The translations under genes and the position numbers were made by a program. A model generated the notes under the pieces. It was not told the origin of the DNA and ran no database searches. It saw only the letters and a program-made list of their open reading frames with translations. Below are positions 24,661-36,700 of a DNA stretch of 64,000 bases, piece by piece; the first letter of the stretch is position 1; every line of letters starts with the position of its first letter. This DNA is from Drosophila pseudoobscura (taxonomy: Eukaryota; Arthropoda; Insecta; Diptera; Drosophilidae), in the NCBI RefSeq assembly GCF_009870125.1, contig NC_046681.1, positions 28,170,001 to 28,234,000 of the forward strand, written 5' to 3'.

Positions 24661-25002
24661 TCACCGTACTTTGATGGATTGAACCTCTAGGAAAATCATA
24701 AACACCGCAACGGCCACATAGGCAGCAACGATGAAGAAGATGTGCAGGACGCTGGTAGTGAAGACCTGGGCCACCAGGATCACGGTGCCCAGGCTGAAGA
24801 CGCAGCTCAGGAAGACGATCATCAGGATGGTGGACCAGTTGCGAAACCAGGCCAGCTTCTTGTCCGGAGGGGAGACATACGTCGGCTTGAGCGGGCTGTA
24901 CTCCTTCCGGTACTGGTCCTCGTAGCCACTGGAAAAGTCGATCTCGTCGTTGGCCAGGCCGGGGCCCGAGGCGTCCCTCGCATTTTTCTTGTCCGTGTCC
25001 AT
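24661..25002 (-). CDS. Small membrane protein with two transmembrane helices, 113 aa
   Basis: A complete intronless frame, with ATG in a favourable setting (CGAAATGG). Residues 1-50 are polar and charged (DTDKKNARDASGPGLANDE). Two hydrophobic helices follow at about 57-81 (ILMIVFLSCVFSLGTVILVA) and 84-106 (VLHIFFIVAAYVAVAVFMIF), then a short basic tail (SIKVR). GC content and G/C-ending codons are clearly higher than the flanking DNA, which supports coding function. The charge pattern suggests a cytosolic N-terminus and a helical hairpin. I do not recognise a family. A candidate poly(A) signal lies about 200 bp downstream. No partner gene is adjacent. Confidence 0.75.
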   Translation of the reverse strand: MDTDKKNARDASGPGLANDEIDFSSGYEDQYRKEYSPLKPTYVSPPDKKLAWFRNWSTILMIVFLSCVFSLGTVILVAQVFTTSVLHIFFIVAAYVAVAVFMIFLEVQSIKVR

Positions 25003-26104
25003 TTCGAGACGCGTTCGCCGCTCAACTACGGGTCCGTAACTGGCGGCACAGGGAGCGCGAAAGAGCGTTTATTTCAGTATCTGTTTCCATTTTAGTTGAT
25101 TACCAATCATCAGGGCCCAAGCAGTTGTTGGCTGCGTCATTATCGCAGCGGCAAAAGGTGTTAATTGAGGCAACAACGAAACAAACAGAAAAACAGAGAA
25201 ACGGAGAACCAGAGAAACCGAGAAACAGCCGGAGCTGACAATCTTTCTATGTCGTTTTGTGAGTCAGATAAGATATTCGTTTTCTCGCCAGATACCCGAG
25301 AACAAGAGAACTGCAGAGCTCCCACAAAACAAGAGCCCGAGATAATGAAAACATAAAATGCAAAAAGAGAGAAAACTCTCATGGCACAAGGAATCTTATC
25401 AATTTCTATCCTCTACTCTCCGGAGTCCGGACTGTGCTGCTGCGTTCTCTTTGACCACACAGCATTTCGGTCTTTAAAATACTCTTAAAATCTTGTGATA
25501 ATTGTCCAGTGATAATTTTTGTTTGTACTACTACTATGTTTTGCCTTTGCAAACAAAGTTGTGGCTTGAGGCTTTTTTTTAGAGTTCTTTTCCCATTCAA
25601 GGCGTTCCGTAGTATTTGTGAAAATAAGATCAAAGAGACCGTTTTCAGCTTTATTATACAATATTTCGATTTGAAGCCAGCACGTTTATTTTAATAAAGA
25701 CTGATTTTTCCTTTGATTGATCCTATATCAGCTATATCCCACTTCTAAATGTATCTTCTCTACAACAGCTATAGTAATCCAATGTGGAATAATAAACAAT
25801 CATTTGAGGCTATAAGATTATAAAGATCCGATGTCAGTGGTTTTGCTATGATACCTTTTCCCCGGACGGTTCTTGAGAAGTATCTGAGGTCAGTCACAAA
25901 CACTCGCTATGCGTCGCATCGCGGCACATCCGATGGCAGAGAACAACAGAAAATTGAGTACAAGAAAAGCAAACAGTGTACGGTTACGAAACAGCAACAA
26001 TGAAACCCAAGTTCGCATAAAATAAAAACTATACAAAATTTCATCGAGTGTGAATACAAAGTTTCAAAATTTATATCTGGAAATAATTTTTCAAGTATTT
26101 GAAG
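25003..26104. other. Intergenic stretch between small membrane-protein genes
   Basis: It contains the upstream region of the minus-strand gene at 24661-25002. A purine-rich stretch with repeated GAGAAAC(A/C) units lies near 25180-25230. No gene is recognised. Confidence 0.55.
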
Positions 26105-26281
26105 TACACCCAGAGAAAAAAGGCCCCAGCACTCGCTCACTCGCTCTATATAAAGCTCTTTTATTTATATTTAAATCAAAGTAAATTGTATTTAAATTCA
26201 TTATGCTTTTAAATAAAAACCGAATATTTAATTTAAATGTGGTTGTGTTTCTTTTTACTATTGCATTCTTCTCTCAGTGTA
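26105..26281. mobile_element. 177-bp MITE-like insertion with 7-bp target-site duplication
   Basis: The element begins TACACCCAGAGAAAA and ends TTCTTCTCTCAGTGTA; the terminal inverted repeats match at about 11 of 15 positions. It is flanked on both sides by the direct repeat TTTGAAG (26098-26104 and 26282-26288), the expected footprint of a 7-bp target-site duplication. The interior is AT-rich, non-coding, and contains TATATAAAG at 26147-26155. Seven- to eight-bp duplications fit P/1360/Galileo-type and hAT transposases, but the family is not assigned. It sits about 290 bp upstream of the small plus-strand gene. Confidence 0.65.
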
Positions 26282-26569
26282 TTTGAAGTTTCTACCTTAT
26301 TTTCGCATTATTAAACTCCTTTAAACTATTAAAAATTTATATACCAATATATATAATATTTAAATGAAATTCTTGCAGTGTAGAGATTCAGCTGGATTTG
26401 TTTTCTTGGAATTTGTATGAAGCAAGCGCATTGCACGGGATTGACAAGCTCTCGTTGAACTGATTCTTTAGTATGCTAAGAGCCTTGAAGCTGCAAAGAT
26501 CGGAACCAATTCGGAAAGCAATGCGGTAATATACCACTTTTTAAGACTCTTTGAGTAGTGAAAAATATA

Positions 26570-26872
26570 ATGAAATTGCGTATTCCTTCCAGTGACGACA
26601 AGGAGATATTGTTAGATGGCGACAGTTACCGTGACATTGTCCAGATGGATCACCCTGTTCATGTGTCAAATGAAGAACAGCAACAAGATCCACCTGAACA
26701 TGTGTATATGTCAATTGAAGAGCAGCCACCGGCAGAGTTGGACATTCTTCAAGGCGAGTCTCGATTTTCTAAATTTCTGCACAATTGGAACAGTGTGGGA
26801 ATTTGCCTATTTTATAATCTATGCATGATTGTGTTAGTGCTGGTAATATTTATCTACAAGCGAAAGTATTAA
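26570..26872 (+). CDS. Small single-pass membrane protein, 100 aa
   Basis: A complete intronless frame from ATG 26570. The N-terminal 70 residues are acidic and hydrophilic (EEQQQDPPEHVY, IEEQPPAELDILQGES). One C-terminal hydrophobic helix follows at about residues 78-95 (GICLFYNLCMIVLVLVIFIY), then the basic end KRKY. This is the shape of a tail-anchored protein with the bulk in the cytosol. Two imperfect internal repeats (SNEEQQQDPPEHV and SIEEQPPAEL) are visible. I do not recognise the family. Small isolated genes of this kind are often testis-expressed in flies, but that is inference. The reading frame opens slightly upstream with GTG, which I did not use. Confidence 0.55.
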   Translation: MKLRIPSSDDKEILLDGDSYRDIVQMDHPVHVSNEEQQQDPPEHVYMSIEEQPPAELDILQGESRFSKFLHNWNSVGICLFYNLCMIVLVLVIFIYKRKY

Positions 26873-27086
26873 AATTCAAAGATACGACAAACATTCAACA
26901 ATTAGTTCAAAGAGCAACACGATGTGGTACTCGGAAGCCAGCTTAAATGGGCCAAATGGGTTAACATCAAAGAAAAGCGAAAGCTGCTTTTGTGATCTCC
27001 GACCTCCGAAGACCCTAAATGGATTCCAACTTTGTTCTTCTTTATAGCAGCCAAACAATTTAAGTTGTTGACAAAGTCATCAGCAT

Positions 27087-27129
27087 GCAGCAGGCGGCAG
27101 CAGGCAGCAGGCGGCAGGCGGCAGGCAGC
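27087..27129. repeat. GGCAGCA/GGCGGCA short tandem repeat
   Basis: Imperfect tandem copies of a 7-bp GGC(A/G)GCA unit are visible. Confidence 0.8.
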
Positions 27130-28220
27130 GACTCCCCAAGATACCAGCGCACTCGTAATGCCGCATCAGCAGGAAAAAAGGCAAAGCAGACTTGCCTCTG
27201 TTGCACTTTCAGTGTTTCAGCTGCCTTTCAGTTTTGTTGACAGAACTTTTATTTGATGCACCACAAACTCAACGGAAACGGACTGAGCGGGACTGAGGGG
27301 GAGGAAGCGGGCGACAAACATCAGCTGAGGAGTGGCTTTCGATGGCTTTCTGTTCAGCAATTAGGCAAATCTTTTGAGGCCAATTTGTTTGTTCTTTTTT
27401 CTGGATATTGTGCCACTTCTGGAGCACCCTTTCGACTTTATTGTTTTGCCATTACGAGAGAGAGCAACAGCAATTATATAGGGGTCCCTCATCTTATGCA
27501 GCCTTTGCACATACTCCTCGGATCCGATCATTTTATGGAAATGATGGATCGGCTCGTAATGGAAAGAATTTGCTGATTCTCATTCTGTTGCTCTCCCCAT
27601 GCGACCCTTGATTGAACAGCCCAGCTTTTCTCCTGTGTCATTTTACAAATTCCTTTTACTTTTTTGTGGTTTTGGGTGATGCTTCTATCGTTCGACCTAA
27701 TCTGTCTTGCGAACAGCCCCATAAATCTCTAAGCCTCACACGATTGAGGCCCATTTCTTGCACCTTGGCCGAGGCTCATTATTCAAATCTAAGACGCGGC
27801 TTAAAGTAAAGGCGATAGAAGGACCCATACAAAACAAATACAAAAAACACAAAGGAAAAGAATCAAAATTCATGGGGCGGTGCGCGAGAATTATAGCGAC
27901 TTACTTGATGGTTTAAAGGCGCTTGTGCCACAGGACTTGCCCCTGCTTCTGGACGGGGCCATGCGTTTGTTGCTGCAAACTTTTTCCATCAAAAGTTTCG
28001 GTTTTCGATACGCCTGCTGGTGGCAGTAGCAGCAGCCACATCCACATCCAGCTTCAGCATCAGCTCCCGCTTCAGGTTGGGCTTCAGCTCGGAAAAAGTG
28101 CCACTTCCGCTTTGCGTCAGTGCACACGGCTGCCGAGCACAAAAGTGTGACTGAAGTGGTTTCTGCTTCCAGCCCCATCGGTAGGGTGCCGCCGCCAAAC
28201 GACAACCACGGACCGGGTGC

Positions 28221-28252
28221 TGGTGGTGGTGGTGGTGGTGGTGGTGGTGGTG
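28221..28252. repeat. (GGT)n microsatellite
   Basis: Ten or so uninterrupted TGG/GGT units. Confidence 0.9.
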
Positions 28253-30151
28253 GCGCCGGTGCCGTGCAACGTTCAGGTGTTAATTAACTGGGGGCCGGAC
28301 TGCGGCAAGTACTAAATTTAAAACTGCAACTTGCCCAAAATTAATGAGACTTGCATTTGTACGAATTACGCGATGGGAGATTATAATTTGCCTGTGCTAC
28401 TTTTTTGGTTTTTTTTTTTGGCAAAGTGAACTTTCAAGTGGCCGAGGAGGATGGCCGTCAGAGCCATGAATATTCAGAGGTCTGCTGAAACATTATATCA
28501 TCTTAATTTACTTGGGAACGATGTACTCAGGTAGTTTTAAGGAACGATGCTATAAATTATAGAAATTATATAATCTTTGCCGGTATCCTGTATCCTTAGT
28601 CTCCATCTATTATCATTTCCACGTATTTGAACATATTTTAGCATTTAATTTACACACAGTTCAGTGTTCTAAACTTAATTAAACCTACAGACAAGCCTCA
28701 TATTAACAAGTGCTTGAAATCCAGACACCATTGATGTCTGTGTGTCATCGGTCTTTGGCCTGTGTGTGTCAGCGAGGAATGTTGGCCAACTACTTAGGGG
28801 ATATTAGCCGACAAACAGAGGAGGAGACGAGGATGAGTCGAGTCTCGTCCGAGTGAACTGTTGAGCTCAATGCCATGACACTAAATCAATTGGGCCAAGT
28901 GTCTGCTGTGACATGTTCAACTAATGATGATAGATCAAGCAGGCACTAAGTCACTCACATGCGGACTGGCAGTGGGGCCTCGCCTGGTTCTGGTGCTTGT
29001 CTCTGGTTCTGTTTCTCGTCCTTGTGCGACACCGTAACTAATTTCCCTGCCGGTTACTTGTAGTCTCCTTTGCCATGTCATCCAATGCCATACCATGCCA
29101 TCGCATTCCGTTCTATTTAATCCCATCCCAGACGAGTGCTGTAAAGGACATTAAGTCACATGCCGGACAATATGTCAGAGTCATATCTCACCCTTCACTT
29201 TCCCCATTATTTATTAATTTGATTTAATGTTGATGAAAATTGCGTGCAACTTTCCAGGGTCACTTGTCCGCCTCATTAGTACTAGTCGATGCATCAAAAT
29301 GTTATTTATTTCATTAACTTTTTGTGGGTTTCCGGTTCCGCTAAACAGCTGCTAGTTTTGGGCAGCGTTTTATCACATAAATTAAACAAAATAAATTCCA
29401 ACATCATTTTAATTAAAGGACATAAATAATTTCATGTTAGAAACGTGGTTTTGGGCCTTTTTTCCTCTCACTCTTTTCTCATTTTGTCGCTCGAAATTTT
29501 AATTAACGAAATGTCGAAATTGCATCTGAATTGCCTTGGGGTTGCGGCGGGTGCCAGACAACGTGAATTATTAGTAAATATTTGCAAATAAATAAGCAAT
29601 TATGCAAAAGAATGTTGCCAAATTAGTGATAGTACGCCGGATTGCTGAATTTGTTTGTTGCTTTCCAAAGATAATTAAATTTCTATTTTTGCTCATTGAA
29701 TTTTCGGACTCATGTGTATGTCCCGTACTGTATCTACTAGTCCAATCACTAGCCTTAGGCAATGGAGTAAATTAGGAATGTACTCGTAATTATATTTCTC
29801 TATTGTATGCACATATCTACTTGATTTTCCGAATCATTGACACCTCTAAGCACTGTACAATTCCCCCATTTAAGTCCCGTTTCGTTTTTTCCAAAGATGT
29901 TAATAATTTATTTGATTTAATTTTTATTTTCACTAGAATTATCTAGAAAAACTCTTCAGGATTGAAGGACATACAAGAAGGTTTCAATTAGCTGTTGGAG
30001 TGCTCTTAAGAGTCATGCACAGACACACAAATATTTTAAATTTCACATAAAAATACGTATTTCCATATCCTTCGTCTGATAGATTTCCCTCCAACGCTCC
30101 CAGAAAGCATGGACAGTCAAGGACTGCCTGCCTAATCCTTTGCTACGGAGT

Positions 30152-30264
30152 GTAATCTTTTCCACAGAATGGCTGTCGTCTGATGAGCATGTGCTTGAAA
30201 GAGAGTCTTCAAGACGAGAGTCTTCAATCACAAAGGTCTTTGGCGATTCTGTGGAAAAGATTAC
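30152..30264. repeat. Perfect 19-bp inverted repeat with 75-bp spacer
   Basis: GTAATCTTTTCCACAGAAT at 30152-30170 has its exact reverse complement at 30246-30264. The spacer holds a direct repeat GAGAGTCTTCAA. No flanking target-site duplication is seen. A transcript across it could fold as a stem-loop. Confidence 0.85.
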
Positions 30265-30999
30265 GCTTTTCGGGCTACCCACGATGGGATTGAACCAAAT
30301 ACACAATTAAATATATTTTGAATTGGAATTTATATATGAAAATTCAGAGCATTAGAATCCTAAATGGAGCAGCAACTTTGTTTTAAAGTCAAATTTAGAC
30401 AAATGAGTGCAATTGAATTTTTCACGTATTTAATTGAAACGCATTTCGCCAGATTGCATGCAATTATACATACATCTATGTGGACTAATTGCAGCCATAT
30501 GTTTTTTATTAAATTATAAATTTCATTTGCATTGGCAGTGCAAAGCCTCCGCAATCGGCTTACTCTCTAATGCCCATTAAACGTAATTAACTTTGGGCAC
30601 ATTACTCGCATTGGGTACCGCATTGGGCACCGCCGCCGCAAATAAATAAATGTTGCACATTTTGGGGAAATTTAAAAAATACTTCGGTTAAGTGGTGACA
30701 AATTGGACGTGAAGTTTGAAATTAATTTTATACTATTTTGACAGTTAATGTTTTCCCTGTTGGACTTTTGGACTGTTAGTTTATTAAATTAAGCAGGCAT
30801 TAAACGTGACTGCATGTCTGTGGGCCTGGTATTTGGGTCATCAGTGGGAAAAACCAGCGCCAGTTCCAGTTCCAGTTCGAGGGCTGGAATTTAATTAAAT
30901 GCGCGAATAAATTATGCAATATAATGGCAAACGCACTCACACGGTGCCCTTGCATATGGAATCGTATATTTCATTGCCTTTGGGTTAATACAGGGCCCC

Positions 31000-31036
31000 G
31001 AGAGAGAGAGAGAGAGAGACCCAGACCCAGACCCAG
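31000..31036. repeat. (GA)n followed by CCAGAC repeats
   Basis: About ten GA units, then about three CCAGAC units. Confidence 0.85.
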
Positions 31037-33720
31037 CGAGACACACAGTCACTGGCATAATTATATTTCCAAATATTGCATTCTGCACGCCGAAAAGTAT
31101 GCCAGTCGCTGTCGACTGGTGTCGCCTCGTCCTCATCCGGGGTTCTGTCCTGGGTCCTGCACTATTATTAATGCAATTGCTGTGGCGATGATGGGGTGGC
31201 GCCTCCCCGAGACCACAATTACATCCCAAAACGTACATTATTACTCTGGAGATTTGCGAGCTTAATTCTAGTTAACCATTACGCTTTCCTCTGAAAGAAA
31301 AACATCTATTCTGCCTATTTTAAGAGGGGCTTTTCTATCCCAAACATATACTTCCCCGCATTCCTCAGGGATACATATATATATAGTAGAGCTCTTGTTT
31401 GGCAGGTCGGATAGCGAGCAGGATGAGGTTGTATTTTGGCGATTGCCACCATAGGTTTTCCTCTCACTGCAGGACTGTTTACTCATTAGGTATCCTAAAG
31501 TCTAGACAGCCCTGTAATTTTTACTTCACTCTTGCATCATTGACTTTTTGGAAAACAAGGTTTTTGGTGGTAATGGTGATAATATTGTAATGAGATTGCA
31601 AATGAAATCATTATCGGGAACATAATCGAATCGGAGGGTGATTGTCGACAGCCTGAATAACCGCACAGTTTGTTTTGGCTGCCATTTGCGTGGGGCGGAT
31701 ATGGTGGATATGGGCGTGTCACAGTTTCAATTTACATGCTTGTACTTCACACGTATGTCCATAATTTGCAACACACGCATACTGGTGCACACCCGCACCC
31801 ACGCACACATACAAGTGCAACAAAATTGCCATTGCCTCGGCTTGTTATTGTTTCTGCTGCCCCTTTCCCCGCTGCTGTTTCCCATTCGGTTCAAAACAGT
31901 TTGCACATTGTCGTCATTAACGACAGTCCCTATGCCCTTGTGGAGGGTATTACGAAATGATAGAGGAGAGAGAATCGAGTAGATATGGACATGTCTTTCT
32001 GTTCATCTAAAACCCAACTAAAGCCAAAGAAAGCTCTGCAATACTTGTGTCCATGATCGATTGACCCGGGGTATGTTAGGGTAACTAAGCTTCGACCTCT
32101 GAACCAGTCCTTCCTCTCCTGTTGTTGATGTTCCTGCTGAAAGGCAGGGGCCATTCAGTGGGGTAGACCGCTGTGCAGTGCCATAATAATGCCATTGTTT
32201 ATGTTGCTCCCGGCCTCGGCCCCGGCCCCGGCTTCGGCCCTAATATCAGAGTAATTTCAATATTTAGTCAACCACTTAATAATGTGCGGCTTACTAATGA
32301 TTATTAATTATTGTTAAATGTTTGTTATCATTCTGGTGTTGCCATTGTCTGTGCTCTGCCACGGAGTGCAGTGTGGGGCTCTGTTCCTTGCGGTTTTGCT
32401 GTAAGCCGGTTAACCGCATATTACGACGGATGTAGATGGAAGTTATGGATGGACGTTCACGTGTGACGCAGGTGAAATGCTTTGCCATGACTCAAACGGG
32501 CTCCAACGATGCCTGGAATGTCGAGTGCATATTAGCTGGATCTATAATTATGTTATCTAGTTACCAGAAGGGGAGGTTGTACAGGAGCTGATTTACACAA
32601 AAGTACTCTTTGAAAGGGGAATCTCGTTTGATATCCGTACACCTGAATGCCTTTATTCAATGTGCTCACGTTTTCAGGCCATTATGCACTCCATTACCAG
32701 ATCATCGATAAGATTCGGCGTGTTTATTTATTATGTACAGGCACCCGACGAGGCAAGACCAATCCCATTGGCCTCTAATTACAAGCATGGTCAACAATTA
32801 AAAGTCATTTATTATCTTCGCTGCCTCGTCCTTGGCCATAACAATGACTTATGGCCACTAATTAAATCAGCAAATTACAAGCACGCACATTACATAAATT
32901 GTAAATTACAAATAATCCCCCCAGGGCCCGCCAGGGGTAAGTAACTGCTCGGCCAGGTGAAATCTCTGCCAGCACACATCCTTGAGCATTCAAGGAAACG
33001 ACTTCAAATTTAAGGAGGTAATCGCTCTAAGTTTAGGCCTGATATTGCTGTGAATATATTTGAATAGAATGTATCTATGTGTGTATCTATCCGCTTGCAA
33101 TTCAGGGATTATTCGAATAGGTTTCCCTGAGCTAATTCATTGCTTTTCGAAGGCATCCCAGCCTTCTGCGCGTGCACGTCACCTCTTATTGGAGGCTCAA
33201 GGGCAATACATCCACCAGGAAAGGGCAGCATCATCGCTCCAGGTCTTGGCTGAGCATCTCCCTTCATCGGAAGAAGGAAAGTTTCTTCGATCTCGTTCGC
33301 CACTAAGTCGCTATCATCATTCAGCGTTACTTTAGATGAAATCTTTATCACGAAAAACAGTAAAACACAATGTACGAGCTCTGATGCATAGATTTAAGTT
33401 TAAGGAACTATTGTTGACTTTTTAAGAATTTGTAAGCTTTGCCACACCATAAACTGGCACTGTTTTTCTTCGTTTTTTGTTTTCGTCTAAAATGGTAAGT
33501 GCTCTTCGCCCGACTATGTTTCCATATGGATACGTATATGCCAAGCATATTCCCACACATCCCCAAGTCCAACTGGCTGCCAAACCACAAACGGGACCCC
33601 AAGGCAGAGGATGCTGCCAAGTCAGCTGCTACCGAGCTCTGGGCGTGGTGCTGCTCCTTTCGCTACTGCTGTCAACACTCGGGACTCGGAGCTGTCAATC
33701 TTAGGGTTGTGGCACAGTAG

Positions 33721-33747
33721 CAGTGGCAGTGGCAGTGGCAGTGGCAG
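33721..33747. repeat. (GTGGCA)n short tandem repeat
   Basis: Four tandem copies of a 6-bp unit. Confidence 0.85.
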
Positions 33748-36700
33748 CTTGTATTAAAAGAAGTCATCCTGTGCGCCCTGCCCAGTGTTTGCCCCAAATC
33801 AGCTCTACAGGTATCCATATCCTTCCTTCTATGCACGGGTGTGTGGTGTGGCTGGGACAGGTGAACTTGGCTCTAACATTTCACTCACTTTTGGTGGACT
33901 TTAAAAACAATTTATGCAACATTCTGCGGCGATGGGGCCCTGCATTGCGTTGGTGCCACATGCCCGCAAACTTGGGCATGTCCCAAAAAAGCCAAGACCA
34001 GCAACGTTGTCGTAGATGTGGCAGCAGCCAGTGCAAAATACGCGTTAAATGCGCAAAGCGTGCGGCACGCGCGGCGATAGCCAGGAAGTCGGGGGGCTGC
34101 AAATGGGGGCCCTGTGAATATGTTGTCAAATTCTCGTGAGGGCTTTAGTTGTTGCCTTTGTCTTGCTGCTTCTTGTGGCGTGGAAGGCGGCAGTCAGATG
34201 CCAAGCAGTCAAGCTGCCGAGCAGCCGAGCAGCCGAGTATCCAGGCAAGCATATTTCAAAAACCCAACTCCTGAGTGGCCTAAGTGCCTGCTTACAGATA
34301 CATTTGCCTAAAGTATAACGTCTAACGTCTAACGTCTTCGCTCCACTCTCAGTCACACTCAGTTCCATGTCTGCCCGTCTTGAGCGTATATCACTTTTAT
34401 TTGAGTTTGTGTTTGTGGCATTAGACATATTACGTATACGCATACGCATACGCTCGGGCTCTCCGCACCCATGCAGCCATCACGTTCCGTGCATTACACC
34501 AGAACAAGGCTTAGGCCCCGTCCTGTTGCTCGTCTCAAATTAGAAGATTATGATTTTTGCCTTGGCTCTAAGCTTTTGCTAATGGCTTAAGCTTATGCTT
34601 TTTTCCCTTCTTTGTTGTAGTACCGAGCAGGCAAAGGCGGACTTAAAGTTTCTCAATATTCGTGAACTGTGTTCCTGTAAGCTTATACATTTTGAATATA
34701 CTCGTACTTCCGCAATTTGTTAAGTTTTCTAAGAGGATTTTGTTTGCATTTTTTTAATTGTTTGCAAACTTTATCTTGTATGCAAATATTGGCTAAAATC
34801 CTTGAATCCTTGAAAATTTCTCTTAAATCAAAACGTGAAACTCGAGCAAATTTGTTTATTTTATCTTAAACCGAAAAACCACTTACCTGTTTGTTGTATG
34901 TTCTTGTAAAGTAAGTAAAGTAAGAGTCCCAGAAGTGAATGGGCAAAAAGCATGGAAAATGATCTGCATCCGCATCCGCATCTCCATGCTCATCATTCTT
35001 ATGCAGCGAGCAAATAGTTGTCGGAAAACAAAGAAATGAAACAGTCGGAAAACTCACTTAAATATGGATTTTGTTGCATTAAATCTCTTGTTGCACTCTG
35101 CCACTTTGAGCTTCCTTCCCCCCACTTCCCCCTTCCTCCTGCCCCCTTTGCATTAGCTTTTCTTTGCTGCTCCCAAAAAAGTTCTTTATAGAGGGGGGAG
35201 GGGGAAAAACTTCTTTTGACTGATTTTATTGTTGCCTTTGGCTGCATGCATCATTTATGGCTCGTGTGCTCTGCAGCATCCGGAAAATGCATTTCTAGCT
35301 GCTTCAACACTTTATTTACCCGCATACAGACCCTCAGCCAAATCATCCGCATGCACACCCACACCCACACCCACTCTCGAGCCCCAATGTCAATGTTTAT
35401 TGATGCAAAACAAGATTTTCCCGCTGACTGCAAGGAAAATGGAAAAATTCAAGCCATTCGCTGGGTTCCATACACGTTCGTGTTTTCCTTTAATCGTCTT
35501 ACGTATCCAATGGATTGAAAGAATGGGGTCACCAAGTTGTCTGGCTATAAATGATAGTTTGCTTATAATATGGAAAGCATATAGAGTCTATTGACTGCTG
35601 TGACCTCACTGAAACAGCCAAACTTTCCCTTCATTTCGGATCATCAAACAAACTCTTATTAAATCCCTCATGGAATTCGAGAGCTTAAGCTTTTCTCTAC
35701 CTTCTACCGACTCAAAGACTGGGATTCCTCTCTTTGTTGGCTTAGACACGAAACGTTTACACTTGCTAATGGATTTTAAACAGTCGGCTTTGAGCACAAC
35801 TGCCTGCGGTTCAACAGGTAAATTGATCAACATTCTGCTACAATTTCGCTTTCCGTTCTCCCAGTCGCAGCACTCCCTGCAGCGCCACGAAATCAACACA
35901 ATTAACAAACTTCACACACCTGAAGACAGAGAGACACCGAACAGACAGATAGACAGACAAACCTTCATTTGCACTTCAGGTAGTAGACAAAGTAATCATC
36001 CTGAAAACACCGCAAAACGCTGTGGAAATTTGCTGGAAACTAACCCACATACTCGTACAGACAGAGACAGGAAGACAGCTTTTAATTGCATGCGCTTTGG
36101 AAAATGCACTGCAGGTTGCAGGTTGCTGGTTGCTGGTTGCACGTTGAAGCCCAGTCACTTATTCAAAGTTTTTCACGTTGCCTGCTGATGCCTGCAACTA
36201 CTTCACTTAGCAGGGCCGCAGGGCCAGCCAAAAAGCGTTGCCGAGCATTAAAGCCAAGTGCAAACACGACAATGACAGGCGACAGGCAGCAGGCGACAGG
36301 CGACAACAGCCAAAGATTATCCCTGATGCTTAAATTTAAGCGTGTTGGGGGTCGGTCTTGGTCTTGGTCGTGGCTCCGGGAAACGCTGAAAATGTGCGAA
36401 ATCTAAGGCAAACGTGGCAAACGTGAGGGAGATGCGTGTCATGCTCTAATGCTCATTGCGCAATCAGTTTGCTTAAGTTGGCTTTTGAGGGATGCGAGCG
36501 TGACACATAAATACGATGATATTGATTTCCCGAATAAAGATGTTGCAGTAGAGATCTCGACAACGGCTTTAAGATACATTCGACACACTATTCGTACAGA
36601 TTATGTTTATCCCAGTATAAAGTATCTGCTTCCATCTCTAGCCAAAAAATTGCGTATACGACCTGTGGAGCCACAACCGAGGAACCACCAAGTGCTGCTG

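Noticed and set aside
25161-25382. 73-codon minus frame starting with a signal-like segment
   Set aside because: Its second half is a translation of GAGAAAC-type simple repeats, and no features beyond a hydrophobic start support it.
26558-26569. GTG-initiated longer start for the small single-helix gene
   Set aside because: Nuclear fly genes start at ATG in ordinary cases; ATG 26570 was used.
27891-28205. 104-codon minus frame beside the (GGT)n repeat
   Set aside because: Composition is Ala/Cys/Lys-rich without domain; the upstream end runs into a microsatellite.
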